The notes below the pieces were generated by a model. It was not told the DNA's origin. It did not search any database and saw only the letters and a list, made by a program, of their open reading frames with translations. A DNA stretch of 41,144 bases from assembly GCA_020341835.1 (NCBI GenBank), contig CP070838.1, positions 2,230,770 to 2,271,913 of the forward strand, in the 5' to 3' direction. This DNA comes from Thiotrichales bacterium. GTDB taxonomy: Bacteria > Pseudomonadota > Gammaproteobacteria > SZUA-229. Of the stretch, positions 10,697 through 20,360 are shown one piece after another. Position numbers and translations under genes: made by a program. Position 1 is the stretch's first letter; each line of letters opens with the position of its first letter.

Positions 10697-10743
10697 CCTG
10701 GAACTACATTACCTATACTAGTAGCACTCCTTTGAAGATTTTT

Positions 10744-11040
10744 CTACACCTCGTCGTCCGGCGGTGTTGGACCCCATCCCAGAACCTTGGCTTTTTTCAC
10801 CGCCTTAGTGTTGATTTCCGCGTGTCGTTGCTTCAGATCATCCGGAAGATTCGATACCAGACAGCCGTACTTGCCCGATTCAATCTTGACCTTTTCATTA
10901 ACGACCTGCAGCTGGCCATGCGTCCAGTTTTCAGTTTCAGGCAGTATGCCAAACAACCAGGCATCCTTGATAATATTACCAGGCGGGGTCATTCCACCAA
11001 ACTGATCCTTGTCTAATCCGCAATAAATTTTCTCTGGCAT
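10744..11040 (-). CDS. Conserved hypothetical protein, small
   Basis: A 98-residue protein with ATG at 11040. It contains WLFGILPETENWTHGQLQ, LVSNLPDDLKQRH and KAKVLGWGP, and a run of charged helix. It has no signal peptide, TM helix or metal motif. The composition and codon use look genuine, and the gene is divergent from the sensor kinase gene across a 116-base gap. I do not know its function. Confidence 0.65.
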   Translation of the reverse strand: MPEKIYCGLDKDQFGGMTPPGNIIKDAWLFGILPETENWTHGQLQVVNEKVKIESGKYGCLVSNLPDDLKQRHAEINTKAVKKAKVLGWGPTPPDDEV

Positions 11041-11108
11041 CGGTTCGTTACCTTAATTTACAGACCAATTTATCAATACATAGAATAATTGTAACCCATG
11101 AGCTGGTT

Positions 11109-11137
11109 TTGACTCTGAATCGCGACTGACATATTCT
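11109..11137 (+). promoter_or_regulatory. Sigma-70-like promoter of the hybrid kinase gene
   Basis: A -35 TTGACT (11109-11114) and -10 TATTCT (11132-11137) are separated by 17 bases. Transcription would begin near 11144. That leaves only about 13 bases before the ATG at 11157 and makes the in-frame ATG at 11178, which has AGGAAG upstream, a plausible real start. Confidence 0.55.
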
Positions 11138-11156
11138 CTAAGCCCACTCTCACAGC

Positions 11157-12953
11157 ATGCAGGAAGCCGACAAAAATATGGACAAACAGACGGTGCCCGG
11201 GCCCGGCCAGGCCATGGAATCACGAATACAGCTTGAAGAAATCCGCATGCTCTACGGCAGCATGATGTTTTCCATGCTGGCGACTTTCGTCGTCAGCCTG
11301 ATCATGTACCTCGTGCTGCTGGGTCACGCCAACTCGATCGAATATCTCTCGTTCTGGTTTGCCGTTATGGTCGCCTCGATCATGCTGCGCAGCTGGGACA
11401 GTTACCGCTTTACACGCGCAATGCCCGAAGAGCAGCGCAGGAACTCATGGGGTACACGTTTTTTGACCGGCTCTACCTTCGCAGGATTCTGGTGGGGCAT
11501 GCTAGCATGGCTTGGTTACTCGGTAGAAAACGAGTACCAGGCATTAATTGTCGTGTGCATAGTCGGTGTCGCCGGCGGTTCACTGGCAACGCTGTCATAC
11601 CGCTGGCAGACCATCGTCTTCTTCCTGATGCCTGCCCTGCTATTGCTCGAGCTCCGCCTGGTATTTGAAAGCAACGAGTTTTTCGAGGTGGCCTCCTATC
11701 TTCTGGCAGTATTCATCCTGTTCACCCTCTCAACCTCGCGACGCGCCTATAAAAACTCAAACCAGAATATCCGCCTGCGCATTGAAGCAGATTTCAGAAA
11801 AACAGCTTTAACAACCGCAAAAAACGAAGCCGAGCACGCGAACAAGGCGAAATCGACGTTTCTATCCAACATGTCACACGAGCTGAGAACACCGCTTAAT
11901 GCAATCATCGGCTATGCCCAGTTGCTTGGACATGATGTATCGCTGAAACACAAGCAACAGGACAACATCAGGGAGATTAAAGACGCCGGCGAATTGCTGC
12001 TCGAGCTCGTCAACCAGATACTGGACCTTGCCAGTATTGAAGAGGGTAATCTGAAGATTTCAATGGAAGCTGTTTCGCTGGACAAGGTTTTTAAAGAATG
12101 CAAGGCCCTGGTCCAGCCTTTAGCAGACAAAGACCGGATACAGCTCGACTGTGACACAGACATTGATGGTTATGTCATGGCTGACCACACCCGCCTCAAA
12201 CAGATTCTGCTGAACCTGTTATCCAATGCGATCAAGTACAACTACCCCAACGGAAAGGTCAGCGTCAGATGCAGGCCTGCGAGTGACAATCATATACGTA
12301 TTGAAGTCAACGACACCGGCTACGGCATCCCTCACAACAAGATGGGCGGTTTGTTTGAGCCATTCAACAGACTGGACATTAATACCAAGAAGATCGAAGG
12401 CACTGGTATAGGGCTGAGCATATCGAAAAAGCTGGCCGAAATGATGAATGGCACGCTCAATGTACGCAGCAACATCGGCCAGGGAAGCACTTTCTGGATT
12501 GAGCTCGAAGGCTGTCAGCAGCGTGGGTACAAACAAGCATCATTCGACCATCGGCAAACCTTAAGCGAGCCGCTATACCAGGGCAGTGATTTAACAAAGA
12601 CACAGAAAATACTTGTCGTTGAAGACAATCCTACCAATTTGAAATTGATTTCCAGCCAGATCAGCACCCTGGGGTACAAGGCCGATCTGGCCAGCAACGG
12701 CAAGGAAGCGCTGCAACTGGCTGCTATAGGTAATTATGCACTGGTGCTGACCGACTGTAATATGCCAGTCATGGATGGTTATGAATTAACGGCGGAGCTC
12801 CGCAAAAACAACAGCCTGGTACCGATTATTGCCCTGACCGCGGATGCGTTTCCCGAACGTGAACGCGAATGTCTGACCGCAGGCATGAACGGCAGAATCA
12901 TCAAACCGGTCAGCCTGCAGCAGCTCGACTCAATGCTCGAAACGTGGTTGTGA
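11157..12953 (+). CDS. Hybrid sensor histidine kinase with C-terminal receiver domain
   Basis: 598 residues from ATG 11157, or 591 from ATG 11178, which has the better ribosome site. About six TM helices fill residues 30-200, with no large periplasmic loop, so the signal is probably sensed in or near the membrane. A short coiled segment leads to the HisKA box MSHELRTPLNAI (phospho-acceptor His241), then N box NLLSNAIKYN, G1 DTGYGIP and G2 GTGIGLSIS. The receiver has its Asp533 in LTDCNMPVMDGYEL and the conserved Lys in IIKPVS. There is no output or HPt domain, so a separate HPt or regulator must act next; none is in the window. It is transcribed alone. Confidence 0.92.
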   Translation: MQEADKNMDKQTVPGPGQAMESRIQLEEIRMLYGSMMFSMLATFVVSLIMYLVLLGHANSIEYLSFWFAVMVASIMLRSWDSYRFTRAMPEEQRRNSWGTRFLTGSTFAGFWWGMLAWLGYSVENEYQALIVVCIVGVAGGSLATLSYRWQTIVFFLMPALLLLELRLVFESNEFFEVASYLLAVFILFTLSTSRRAYKNSNQNIRLRIEADFRKTALTTAKNEAEHANKAKSTFLSNMSHELRTPLNAIIGYAQLLGHDVSLKHKQQDNIREIKDAGELLLELVNQILDLASIEEGNLKISMEAVSLDKVFKECKALVQPLADKDRIQLDCDTDIDGYVMADHTRLKQILLNLLSNAIKYNYPNGKVSVRCRPASDNHIRIEVNDTGYGIPHNKMGGLFEPFNRLDINTKKIEGTGIGLSISKKLAEMMNGTLNVRSNIGQGSTFWIELEGCQQRGYKQASFDHRQTLSEPLYQGSDLTKTQKILVVEDNPTNLKLISSQISTLGYKADLASNGKEALQLAAIGNYALVLTDCNMPVMDGYELTAELRKNNSLVPIIALTADAFPERERECLTAGMNGRIIKPVSLQQLDSMLETWL

Positions 12954-13004
12954 TACAACCAGACTCATTCAGGTTCAGCGTCACTCAAACCCGTTGATCG
13001 ACCT

Positions 13005-13856
13005 TTAGAGAGGATTTGTGGCCTCTTGCTTCAACTTCTCGTATTCGTCAAGCTCTTCCCGGGTAAATCCAAGTTTGATATTTGATGTAGCGCGATCGGT
13101 ATAGACCGGGACGTAATCGACGATCTCGCTGCTTTGCGGATCAAACACCGCAAGGACTTTCTGATATCTGCACGACATTGGATAATAGAGATACTGTTCG
13201 ATTTCATCCGGGTTCTTTACTACGTAATCAGACCATGTTGCTCTGAACTGCTCCTTTTCTTCTTCACTACCATAAAAACTGTTAGCAACGTCCAGCCTGT
13301 AATTCATTACATGAACCGTACCGACAACATCCATCGGCAATAATTTATCGCTGAATACGTATATCTCGGCACTACCCTGCCTGAAGGCTTCGAGCATCAT
13401 ATCCTGATACTCTTTGTGCGTACTCGGCCTGGGCAATACCGCGAGCAATGGTGGTGGCTTGTCTTCGACAAGCAGTCTTTCGAGATTAAAGTCGACAACA
13501 TCGGAGTAAGTCATGCAAGAAAACTTGCCGTCATAAAATACGGTCAACATCGGCCGTTCAGAAACAACACTTTTGACACCCCACGTCAGGGCCACAACCT
13601 GGATTATGACTATCATCGTCATATCGAATCTGAGATTCGGCTTCCCGGGCTTGAACACCAGCAGCGTCAACCCCGGTCCGAGCACGACATCGACAAAAAA
13701 TATTGTCGCCAGACCGCGATAACCGCCATCGATGTGAAAATAATAAGAGGGGTACCAGTGAAAGATAATCAGGTATGCCAGCACGAAAAAAATGGCCATA
13801 CTGATCAACAAGTGCGTACTGAAGGCCTGTTTTCGTGTTATATCTGCGAAAACCAT
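13005..13856 (-). CDS. TfpX/TfpZ-type type IV pilin accessory protein
   Basis: A 283-residue inner-membrane protein. Three hydrophobic stretches lie at about residues 15-33, 48-66 and 78-95, followed by a soluble C-terminal domain of about 180 residues. The VDVVLGPGLTLLVFKPGKP stretch is characteristic of the TfpX/TfpZ family, whose members are usually encoded beside a pilin gene and support its assembly. The ATG at 13856 has an AGGA ribosome site seven bases upstream. No pilin gene is adjacent; the pilMNOPQ cluster lies about 21 kb away. Confidence 0.8.
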   Translation of the reverse strand: MVFADITRKQAFSTHLLISMAIFFVLAYLIIFHWYPSYYFHIDGGYRGLATIFFVDVVLGPGLTLLVFKPGKPNLRFDMTMIVIIQVVALTWGVKSVVSERPMLTVFYDGKFSCMTYSDVVDFNLERLLVEDKPPPLLAVLPRPSTHKEYQDMMLEAFRQGSAEIYVFSDKLLPMDVVGTVHVMNYRLDVANSFYGSEEEKEQFRATWSDYVVKNPDEIEQYLYYPMSCRYQKVLAVFDPQSSEIVDYVPVYTDRATSNIKLGFTREELDEYEKLKQEATNPL

Positions 13857-13883
13857 CGATGATTCCTAGATTTTATTCAATAC

Positions 13884-13911
13884 GTTATAGTATCTATCTG
13901 GCGAACTTCAA
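13884..13911 (-). promoter_or_regulatory. Sigma-70-like promoter of the TfpX/TfpZ-type gene
   Basis: Read on the minus strand, TTGAAG and TATAAC are separated by 16 bases, about 28 bases upstream of the ATG at 13856. Confidence 0.5.
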
Positions 13912-14148
13912 GCATTACACCGGAACACGCATTGAATAGAACCCCCCGGCTTTACTGAAGGCTGTGCAAGACCGGACTGTTTCCCGGGATTGTCTTCAGC
14001 ACATTCTCAAAAGCGATTACGCTGCTGACTGTCGCAATTTATCTACCGGGCATACTGAAAAACCCGGAATCACGTAACTAATAGACGGAAGCAGGCTACA
14101 CTCCTCTAGTAACCACTTTTAATCAGATTGCTCAGGACGGTTTGATTC

Positions 14149-14424
14149 ATGCCCAAGCCAACAGACGACGAACTCGAGCTAGCACTTCGAACAGCCGCAG
14201 AGATGCGTGAGAACAATGACGACCCTCACAAGCTGGCGAAATGCCTGCTGAGCCATAACTTTCGCATCAAGAATCTGGAAGAGGTACTCAGCATCGCCGA
14301 CCGTTATTTCAACATGGGAATGTCAGAGCGCGAGCGCACCAATCTGATCAGGGCGATTGAAAAGGTGAAAAACCTCGAGTCGTACACATCCCAGACAGAG
14401 CAGGAGAGGTTTGGTCTGGAATAA
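14149..14424 (+). CDS. Conserved hypothetical protein, small helical
   Basis: A 91-residue, highly charged, mostly helical soluble protein (DDELELALRTAAEMRENNDD, HKLAKCLLSHNFRIKNLEEVL). It has no signal, TM helix or known motif. The 3' end converges with ggt 26 bases away. The 290 bases upstream (13857-14148) hold the TfpX-type promoter on the other strand and no other gene that I can see. Confidence 0.65.
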   Translation: MPKPTDDELELALRTAAEMRENNDDPHKLAKCLLSHNFRIKNLEEVLSIADRYFNMGMSERERTNLIRAIEKVKNLESYTSQTEQERFGLE

Positions 14425-14450
14425 AGCCGACTTCGATCGACTCGGCATAA

Positions 14451-16151
14451 CTAATGCAGCACTGCGGCTGTGCCCCCACCCCTCGAATCAGCAGCCGCAT
14501 CCAGTTTCATACGCTTCCTGTCAAACACTATCGCGTGCATGTTACCAAAGGTTGAATCAAGCACACTGGTTTCATGACCGAGCTCAAACAGCGCGGTCAC
14601 CAGACTTTCCGAAAACACATCCGGCTCTATAAAAATCCTGTCGGGCAAATACTGATGATGAAAGCGGCCAAGGTTAACCATGCTGTCAGCACTACCGCCT
14701 CTGTGGAATTCCAGTGCGGCCAGCAATACCATCGTTATAATCCTGCTGCCGCCGGGTGTGCCCAGAACAGCGATTCGTTCTTCGGTCTCGAGAAAAGTCG
14801 GGGTCATACTCGACAACATGCGTTTGCCCGGCTCAATCGCATTGGCTTCATTCCCTACCAGACCATACACATTCGGCACACCCGGCTTTGAAGAAAAATC
14901 ATCCATTTCATCATTGAGCAACACGCCGGTTGCTTCCGCAACGAAACCCGAACCGAATGGATAGTTAATGGACAGGGTAGCCGCAACACGATTGCCTTCC
15001 TTGTCGACAACCGAGAAGTGCGTGGTATCCGTCGCCTTGTTAGCATCAACTGCGACCTTGCGCAGTTGATCTGAAGGTGTCGCACGATCAAGTCGAACCG
15101 AATCAGCCAGCGTTTTTGCGTGTTTTTCGGAGATCAACCTGTCGACAGGCACGTCCACAAAATCAGTATCACCGAGATACTCGGCGCGGTCGCGATAAGC
15201 CCTTCGCATGACTTCTGTCAGCAGATGTGTTCGTCCCGATTGAGACAGGCTGTCAAAATCAAACTGCGCGAGCATATTCAGCATCTGGATCAGCGCAACA
15301 CCGCCCGACGACGGTGGCGCGGCCGAAATGACTTTCATGCCGCGGTAATTACCGGATACCGGCGTGCGTTCAATGATTCTGTAACTGGCCAGATCCTCTT
15401 TGCTCCAGATGCCGCCGTTTTTGACGACAGATGTAACGAGTTTTGACGCCAGCTCGCCCTGGTAGAAACCTCGAGCTCCCTGGGCAGCCAGTATGCTCAG
15501 GGTGTCCGCAAGGTCAGACTGAATAATCAGCGTCCCGGGCTCAGGCGCCTTGTTATTTTTCAGGAAAATTTTCGCCGCCTCGGGTGAAGCGTTCAGGGCT
15601 TTCTCCCTGAACACCGCCATGCGCTGATAATGCTTGTCCGTTTTAAAGCCCGTTCTGGCATGCCTGATCGCAGGCTCCAGCGTCACTGTCAGCGGCAGCT
15701 TCCCATAGTTCAGCGCAATGTGTTCGATCGCCGCAGGGACACCGGGTATCCCGGCCGATAGCGCGCCATCGATTGAAGCACCCGGAATAACCTCGTTATT
15801 ATCGTCAAGATACATATCGCGTGATGCTGCCAATGGCGCACGCTCACGCCCGTCAATCATGACATCGCGATGATCCTGCTCGATGTGCAACAGCCAGAAG
15901 CCACCGCCGCCTATACCCGAGCTGTAAGGTTCGACTACCGCAAGCGTTGCCGTTACAGCAACCGCCGCATCAAAAGCATTACCGCCTTTTTTCAGTATGT
16001 CGATACCCGCGTCGGTTGCCAGCGGATGCGCACTGGCAACAGCGGATGAATCCGAGCTGGCCTGGAAGGAAACAGATAATGCTAACGCTAAAAGGACAGG
16101 CCGAACAAGATCGAAAACCTGTTTTCGCCAGAGCGCCTTCATGACGGACAC
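14451..16151 (-). CDS. ggt: Gamma-glutamyltranspeptidase precursor
   Basis: A 566-residue Ntn-hydrolase with an N-terminal signal segment (about residues 12-32), so it is periplasmic. It cleaves the gamma-glutamyl bond of glutathione and conjugates. The autoprocessing site is DTTHFSVVDKEGN, making Thr376 the nucleophile and the start of the small subunit. Other family features are GGNAFDAAVA, SGIGGGGF, DGRERAP, and LNDEMDDFSSKPG with MLSSMTPTF and GTPGGSRI in the small subunit. It lies 12 bases after the ferredoxin gene on the same strand and may be read with it. Confidence 0.94.
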   Translation of the reverse strand: MSVMKALWRKQVFDLVRPVLLALALSVSFQASSDSSAVASAHPLATDAGIDILKKGGNAFDAAVAVTATLAVVEPYSSGIGGGGFWLLHIEQDHRDVMIDGRERAPLAASRDMYLDDNNEVIPGASIDGALSAGIPGVPAAIEHIALNYGKLPLTVTLEPAIRHARTGFKTDKHYQRMAVFREKALNASPEAAKIFLKNNKAPEPGTLIIQSDLADTLSILAAQGARGFYQGELASKLVTSVVKNGGIWSKEDLASYRIIERTPVSGNYRGMKVISAAPPSSGGVALIQMLNMLAQFDFDSLSQSGRTHLLTEVMRRAYRDRAEYLGDTDFVDVPVDRLISEKHAKTLADSVRLDRATPSDQLRKVAVDANKATDTTHFSVVDKEGNRVAATLSINYPFGSGFVAEATGVLLNDEMDDFSSKPGVPNVYGLVGNEANAIEPGKRMLSSMTPTFLETEERIAVLGTPGGSRIITMVLLAALEFHRGGSADSMVNLGRFHHQYLPDRIFIEPDVFSESLVTALFELGHETSVLDSTFGNMHAIVFDRKRMKLDAAADSRGGGTAAVLH

Positions 16152-16163
16152 GACGGGTGTAGG

Positions 16164-16424
<261 letters not shown>

Positions 16425-16501
16425 TCAAGAATTCCTTAACCGGATCAAACAACAAAACACCCCACTCATCCCTGGAAAAGCTGTAACACATCAAAACCGG
16501 C

Positions 16502-16987
16502 TCAAAGTTTAGCGCTGATTTTTGCCAGTTCTTCCACAACGGTTTTGTGGACAAACTGCGAGACATCACCACCGTGCAGCGCGATCTCCCGTACCAGCGA
16601 TGCCGAAATAAAACTGGTTTCCTCTGAAGGCGTCAGAAACACCGTTTCAATCGTGTTATCCAGTCTGCGATTCATACTGGCCAGTTGCATTTCGAACTCG
16701 AAATCCGAAACAGCACGCAACCCACGCAGGATAACATTGGCATCACACTGGCGTGCGAAATCAACCAGCAAATCCGAAAAACCACGTACTTCAACATTTC
16801 CGATGCCAGTGAATACCGTGGTCGCCATATCGACCCTGTGCCGCAGATCAAATAATGGTGTTTTTGCCGGATTGGCCGCTATAGCGACAATCACGCTGTC
16901 GAACAGCTTCGATGCTCTTTGCACCAGATCACGATGGCCATTAGTGACCGGATCAAAGGTACCTGGATAGACTGCGATCACTGCCAT
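16502..16987 (-). CDS. coaD: Phosphopantetheine adenylyltransferase
   Basis: 161 residues from the ATG at 16987 ([18 protein letters not shown]); a further upstream start would add 12 residues before the conserved strand and is unlikely. The nucleotidyltransferase motif is [11 protein letters not shown], and the C-terminal ISASLVREI replaces the usual ISSTLVRE. It joins ATP to 4'-phosphopantetheine to make dephospho-CoA, the penultimate step of CoA synthesis. It starts seven bases after the rsmD stop. Confidence 0.95.
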   Translation of the reverse strand: MAVIAVYPGTFDPVTNGHRDLVQRASKLFDSVIVAIAANPAKTPLFDLRHRVDMATTVFTGIGNVEVRGFSDLLVDFARQCDANVILRGLRAVSDFEFEMQLASMNRRLDNTIETVFLTPSEETSFISASLVREIALHGGDVSQFVHKTVVEELAKISAKL

Positions 16988-16994
16988 AGGTTTA

Positions 16995-17558
16995 TCATGC
17001 TCTGCTAAATAGTTTGTACACAACCTGACCCGCAGACCTGGCCTTTAGACATTCCCAGCCATCCGGTATCACAACTTCATCATTAACCGCTGCGTGCTCG
17101 ATGTATATTTTCGCATTTTCTGCCAGACTTTGCCCGTGCTCCAGAATCTCGCAACACCGGCTCAGCAGCCCCGACTGGTAGGGCGGATCCAGAAAAACGA
17201 TATCAAATGCACGGCGGTTCTGATTGAGCCATTCCTGGGCATCTGCAATAAACAACTCGATATTATCGGCGTCGAGAAGACCGATATTACTGCTCAAGGC
17301 AGCAGCCGCGTCCCTGTTGTTTTCGATCATGACTACCTGAGCGGCACCGCGAGAGGCCGCTTCAAAACCGAGGGCACCGCTGCCCGCGAACAGATCAAGA
17401 CATTGGCTACCCGGCACATCCGCCTGCAACCAGTTAAACAGTGTCTCCCTGACCCTGTCAGGAGTTGGCCTCAAGTACCGCTGGTCCGGGAAGGAAAGTT
17501 TGCGGCTTCTCCATTTGCCGGCAATGATTCGCAACCGGCCAGGTTGATTCACACTCAT
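16995..17558 (-). CDS. rsmD: 16S rRNA (guanine-N2)-methyltransferase RsmD
   Basis: A 187-residue SAM-dependent methyltransferase. The SAM loop [11 protein letters not shown] is at about 54-64 and the catalytic DPPY at 124-127, and the RNA-binding start [12 protein letters not shown] and [15 protein letters not shown] are typical of RsmD. It methylates G966 in the E. coli 16S rRNA. It overlaps the upstream M16 gene by one base (TAATG) and is followed by coaD, a common rsmD-coaD order. Confidence 0.95.
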   Translation of the reverse strand: MSVNQPGRLRIIAGKWRSRKLSFPDQRYLRPTPDRVRETLFNWLQADVPGSQCLDLFAGSGALGFEAASRGAAQVVMIENNRDAAAALSSNIGLLDADNIELFIADAQEWLNQNRRAFDIVFLDPPYQSGLLSRCCEILEHGQSLAENAKIYIEHAAVNDEVVIPDGWECLKARSAGQVVYKLFSRA

Positions 17559-18871
17559 TAACCGCCATTACCGACGATCACGGTGACCATGTTGTCGACC
17601 CCGATGCGGCGATTCAGCGCATCCCTGACATCATTCCTGTCAACCTTGCGTATATTTTCGATGTAGGTATCCAGGTAATCCTGCGGCAAATCGTAGAAAG
17701 CCATCATCGCCAGTGAGCCCAGCAACTTGCTGTTACTGTCCAGGCCCAGCGGAAAGCTGCCGGTAATATTGCTGATACTTTTATCCAGTTCATCCCGTTC
17801 GGGTCCTTTTTCGACATACGTGGACAGCTCCGACTGCAGCAGGCTCAGAGCCTCATCGGTCTGGTCAGCGCGCGTTTGCAGACTCATCAGGAACGGACCT
17901 TTCTCGCGCATCGGCGAAAAATAACTGCTGACGCTGTAGGCAAGCCCACGTTCTTCCCTGATGGTTTCAACCAGGCGCGAAGAAAAACCGCTGCCTCCGA
18001 ACGGGTGATTGGCTACGTATAACTTGAAGAAGTCCTCGTCATTGCGCCTCATACCCGGCTGGCCGACATAGATATGACTTTGCTTCGACGGAAAATCAAT
18101 CTTGATGGTTTCAGCCTCACCCAGTTCTGCAACGGCCGGTAACGCTGCCGGCTTTTCACCCGCTGGCAGATCCTTGAAAATCGTGTTGACGATGGTTTCT
18201 GCCTGGGCCCTGTCAACCGCGCCCACGATCGCAACAATCGCATTGCTGGCCACATAATACTGCTGATAAAAATCCTTAACATCCTGAAGTGTCATCTGAC
18301 CCAGGCTTTGTTCAGTTCCACCCGCCGGCTGCGCGTAGGGATGATCGCCATAAACCGCCTTGAAGAACGCCTCCTCGGCAATGCTTGAAGGCGACTGCTT
18401 GCGTGCTTCCAGTGCCACTTTCATTCGCGCGAGTTCACGCTCAAATGCATCATCGGGGAAATCCGGCTGCACCAGCACATCGGCAAGTGAGCTGATCGCC
18501 GTACTCATGTATTGCTCGCGCGTCAGTGTACGCACCCCCACATAAGCCATGTCACGCAACGAGTCATTGTCAAACCCCGCACCGACCGACTCAAAACTCT
18601 CGGCCACCTGCTGTGCACTCTTACCTGCCGCGCCTTCAGCCAGCAAACCATTGGTCAGCATTGCCAGGCCGGGCAGGCCACCATCGCGTGAGCCCGCGGC
18701 ATCAAAAACGATGCGTACATCAACCATCGGCAGCAACTGGTTTTCGATGAAAAACACCCTGGTGCCCTGCCGGGTTTCCCAGCTTTGAATGTCCGGGCTT
18801 GCCTGGGTACTGGATACCGCAATCGCACCAAAGACGAAACAAAGTCCGGCAAAAAAGTTATTCATTTGCAT
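17558..18871 (-). CDS. M16-family peptidase-like subunit lacking the zinc motif, periplasmic
   Basis: 437 residues. The ATG at 18871 is chosen because AGGAG lies six bases upstream and a signal peptide (NNFFAGLCFVFGAIAVSSTQA) follows. It has the M16 fold in two halves, with the C-terminal-half features SRLVETIREERGLAYSVSSYFSP. The HxxEH zinc motif is absent: the equivalent stretch reads LAMLTNGLLAEGA. It should be the non-catalytic partner of the upstream M16 gene, as in mitochondrial processing peptidase-like pairs. It starts within the last bases of that gene (14-base overlap). Confidence 0.88.
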   Translation of the reverse strand: MQMNNFFAGLCFVFGAIAVSSTQASPDIQSWETRQGTRVFFIENQLLPMVDVRIVFDAAGSRDGGLPGLAMLTNGLLAEGAAGKSAQQVAESFESVGAGFDNDSLRDMAYVGVRTLTREQYMSTAISSLADVLVQPDFPDDAFERELARMKVALEARKQSPSSIAEEAFFKAVYGDHPYAQPAGGTEQSLGQMTLQDVKDFYQQYYVASNAIVAIVGAVDRAQAETIVNTIFKDLPAGEKPAALPAVAELGEAETIKIDFPSKQSHIYVGQPGMRRNDEDFFKLYVANHPFGGSGFSSRLVETIREERGLAYSVSSYFSPMREKGPFLMSLQTRADQTDEALSLLQSELSTYVEKGPERDELDKSISNITGSFPLGLDSNSKLLGSLAMMAFYDLPQDYLDTYIENIRKVDRNDVRDALNRRIGVDNMVTVIVGNGG

Positions 18872-20276
18872 CACCCGCTCCTGATGTGACATCGTTTTCG
18901 ATCGACGCCTGCAGTTCGTTTGACTGCGGAACAAGTTCCGCAACCGTCAGCTGATCCTCGACGAAGTACTTGCGCGCTACCTGCTGAACCTCTTCCGCGG
19001 TCACTGCATTAATACGCTCTACGTATTCGTCCTTGGTCTCCCATCCGAGGCCAACCGTTTCCATAATGCCGATCTTCATTGCCTGGTAAAAGCTTGAATC
19101 CTGCTCAAAAACCGATGCGGCAACTACCTGTGCTTTTACCCGGTCGAGCTCTTGCTGCGATGGCGGTTCCTGCTGCAACGCCTTTATCTGCCCGATAATC
19201 GCCGTTTCCAGCTGGTCGATGCTGGCGCCATTGGAAGGTATCGCTGATATCGTGAAAAGACTGTCGTGCAGTGAATAAAGACTGTAACTGGAACCAACGC
19301 TTGTGGCGATCTGGCTGCCGCGTATCAGGTTTTTCGAGAAACGCGAGCTGTTACCACCGTCCAGCAAGCCGGAAAGCAGTTCCAGTGCATAGACGTCGTC
19401 TTTTTGCTCCGCGGTTTTCAGCACCGGCACCTTGTAACCCATCACCAGATACGGTACTCGCGCAGGCGCCTTGACCGCAACCCGCTTGATTCCGTGCTGC
19501 TCAACCTCCCTTCTGGGTTTGAGTGTCGGCACATCGGCCGGCCTTAACGGGCCGAAATGTTTTTTTGCCAGAGAAAAGACCTCTGCCGCCCTGACATCAC
19601 CGACCACCACAAGTGTTGCATTATTCGGCGCATACCACGCCTGGTACCATTCACGCAGATCATCGATTTCCATGGTATCAAGGTCTTCCATCCAGCCGAT
19701 GATCGGTTTGCGGTAGGGATTGTTGACAAAGGCGGTTGCGTTGAAACGCTCATAGGTCAACGCCGTTGGCTTGTCGTCGGTACGCAGACGGCGTTCTTCC
19801 TTGACCACCTCGATTTCCTTGAGAAACTCGTCTTCTTCAAGCAGCAGGTTTTTCATGCGATCAGCTTCCAGCTCCAGGCACAGCTCGAGATGATCATTGG
19901 AGATACGCTGGAAATAGGCTGTGTAGTCCTTGCTGGTAAACGCGTTCTCCTTGCCACCGTGAGCCGCAATAATCTCCGAAAACTTGCCCGCCGGCACTTC
20001 TTCTGTTCCCTTGAACATCATATGCTCGAGTACGTGTGAAACGCCGGTTATGCCGTCCCGCTCGTAACTGCCGCCAACCTTGTACCACACCTGCGTCACA
20101 ACCACCGGTGCACGCCGGTTTTCCTGCACGATCACTTTCATGCCGTTTTTGAGCTGCATCGAACGAACGCCCGCTTCGGCATTTTCGTCATAGGATGGCT
20201 TGTCAGCCACAAATACAAACAGAATCAGGCCAATCACCAGCGTCGCCAGTGCAACCAATATCATATAAATACGCAT
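18858..20276 (-). CDS. M16-family zinc peptidase, catalytic subunit, membrane-anchored or exported
   Basis: A 472-residue protein with an N-terminal hydrophobic segment (residues 5-24), so the enzyme faces the periplasm. The inverted zinc motif HVLEH is at 81-85, with the third ligand expected at Glu160 or Glu161 in VVKEERR, the correct spacing of about 75. NAFTSKDYTAYF and GNSSRF follow the family pattern. Bacterial M16 peptidases degrade or process peptides; substrates here are unknown. It is the first gene of the minus-strand unit running through rsmD to ggt, and diverges from ftsY. Confidence 0.92.
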   Translation of the reverse strand: MRIYMILVALATLVIGLILFVFVADKPSYDENAEAGVRSMQLKNGMKVIVQENRRAPVVVTQVWYKVGGSYERDGITGVSHVLEHMMFKGTEEVPAGKFSEIIAAHGGKENAFTSKDYTAYFQRISNDHLELCLELEADRMKNLLLEEDEFLKEIEVVKEERRLRTDDKPTALTYERFNATAFVNNPYRKPIIGWMEDLDTMEIDDLREWYQAWYAPNNATLVVVGDVRAAEVFSLAKKHFGPLRPADVPTLKPRREVEQHGIKRVAVKAPARVPYLVMGYKVPVLKTAEQKDDVYALELLSGLLDGGNSSRFSKNLIRGSQIATSVGSSYSLYSLHDSLFTISAIPSNGASIDQLETAIIGQIKALQQEPPSQQELDRVKAQVVAASVFEQDSSFYQAMKIGIMETVGLGWETKDEYVERINAVTAEEVQQVARKYFVEDQLTVAELVPQSNELQASIENDVTSGAGDANE

Positions 20277-20360
20277 AATTCAGCCAGAGGCTCCTTTACT
20301 TGATTCAGTGCGATGATAGGATATCCGCCACATTTACTCTACTCATCGCATTTATCACAC

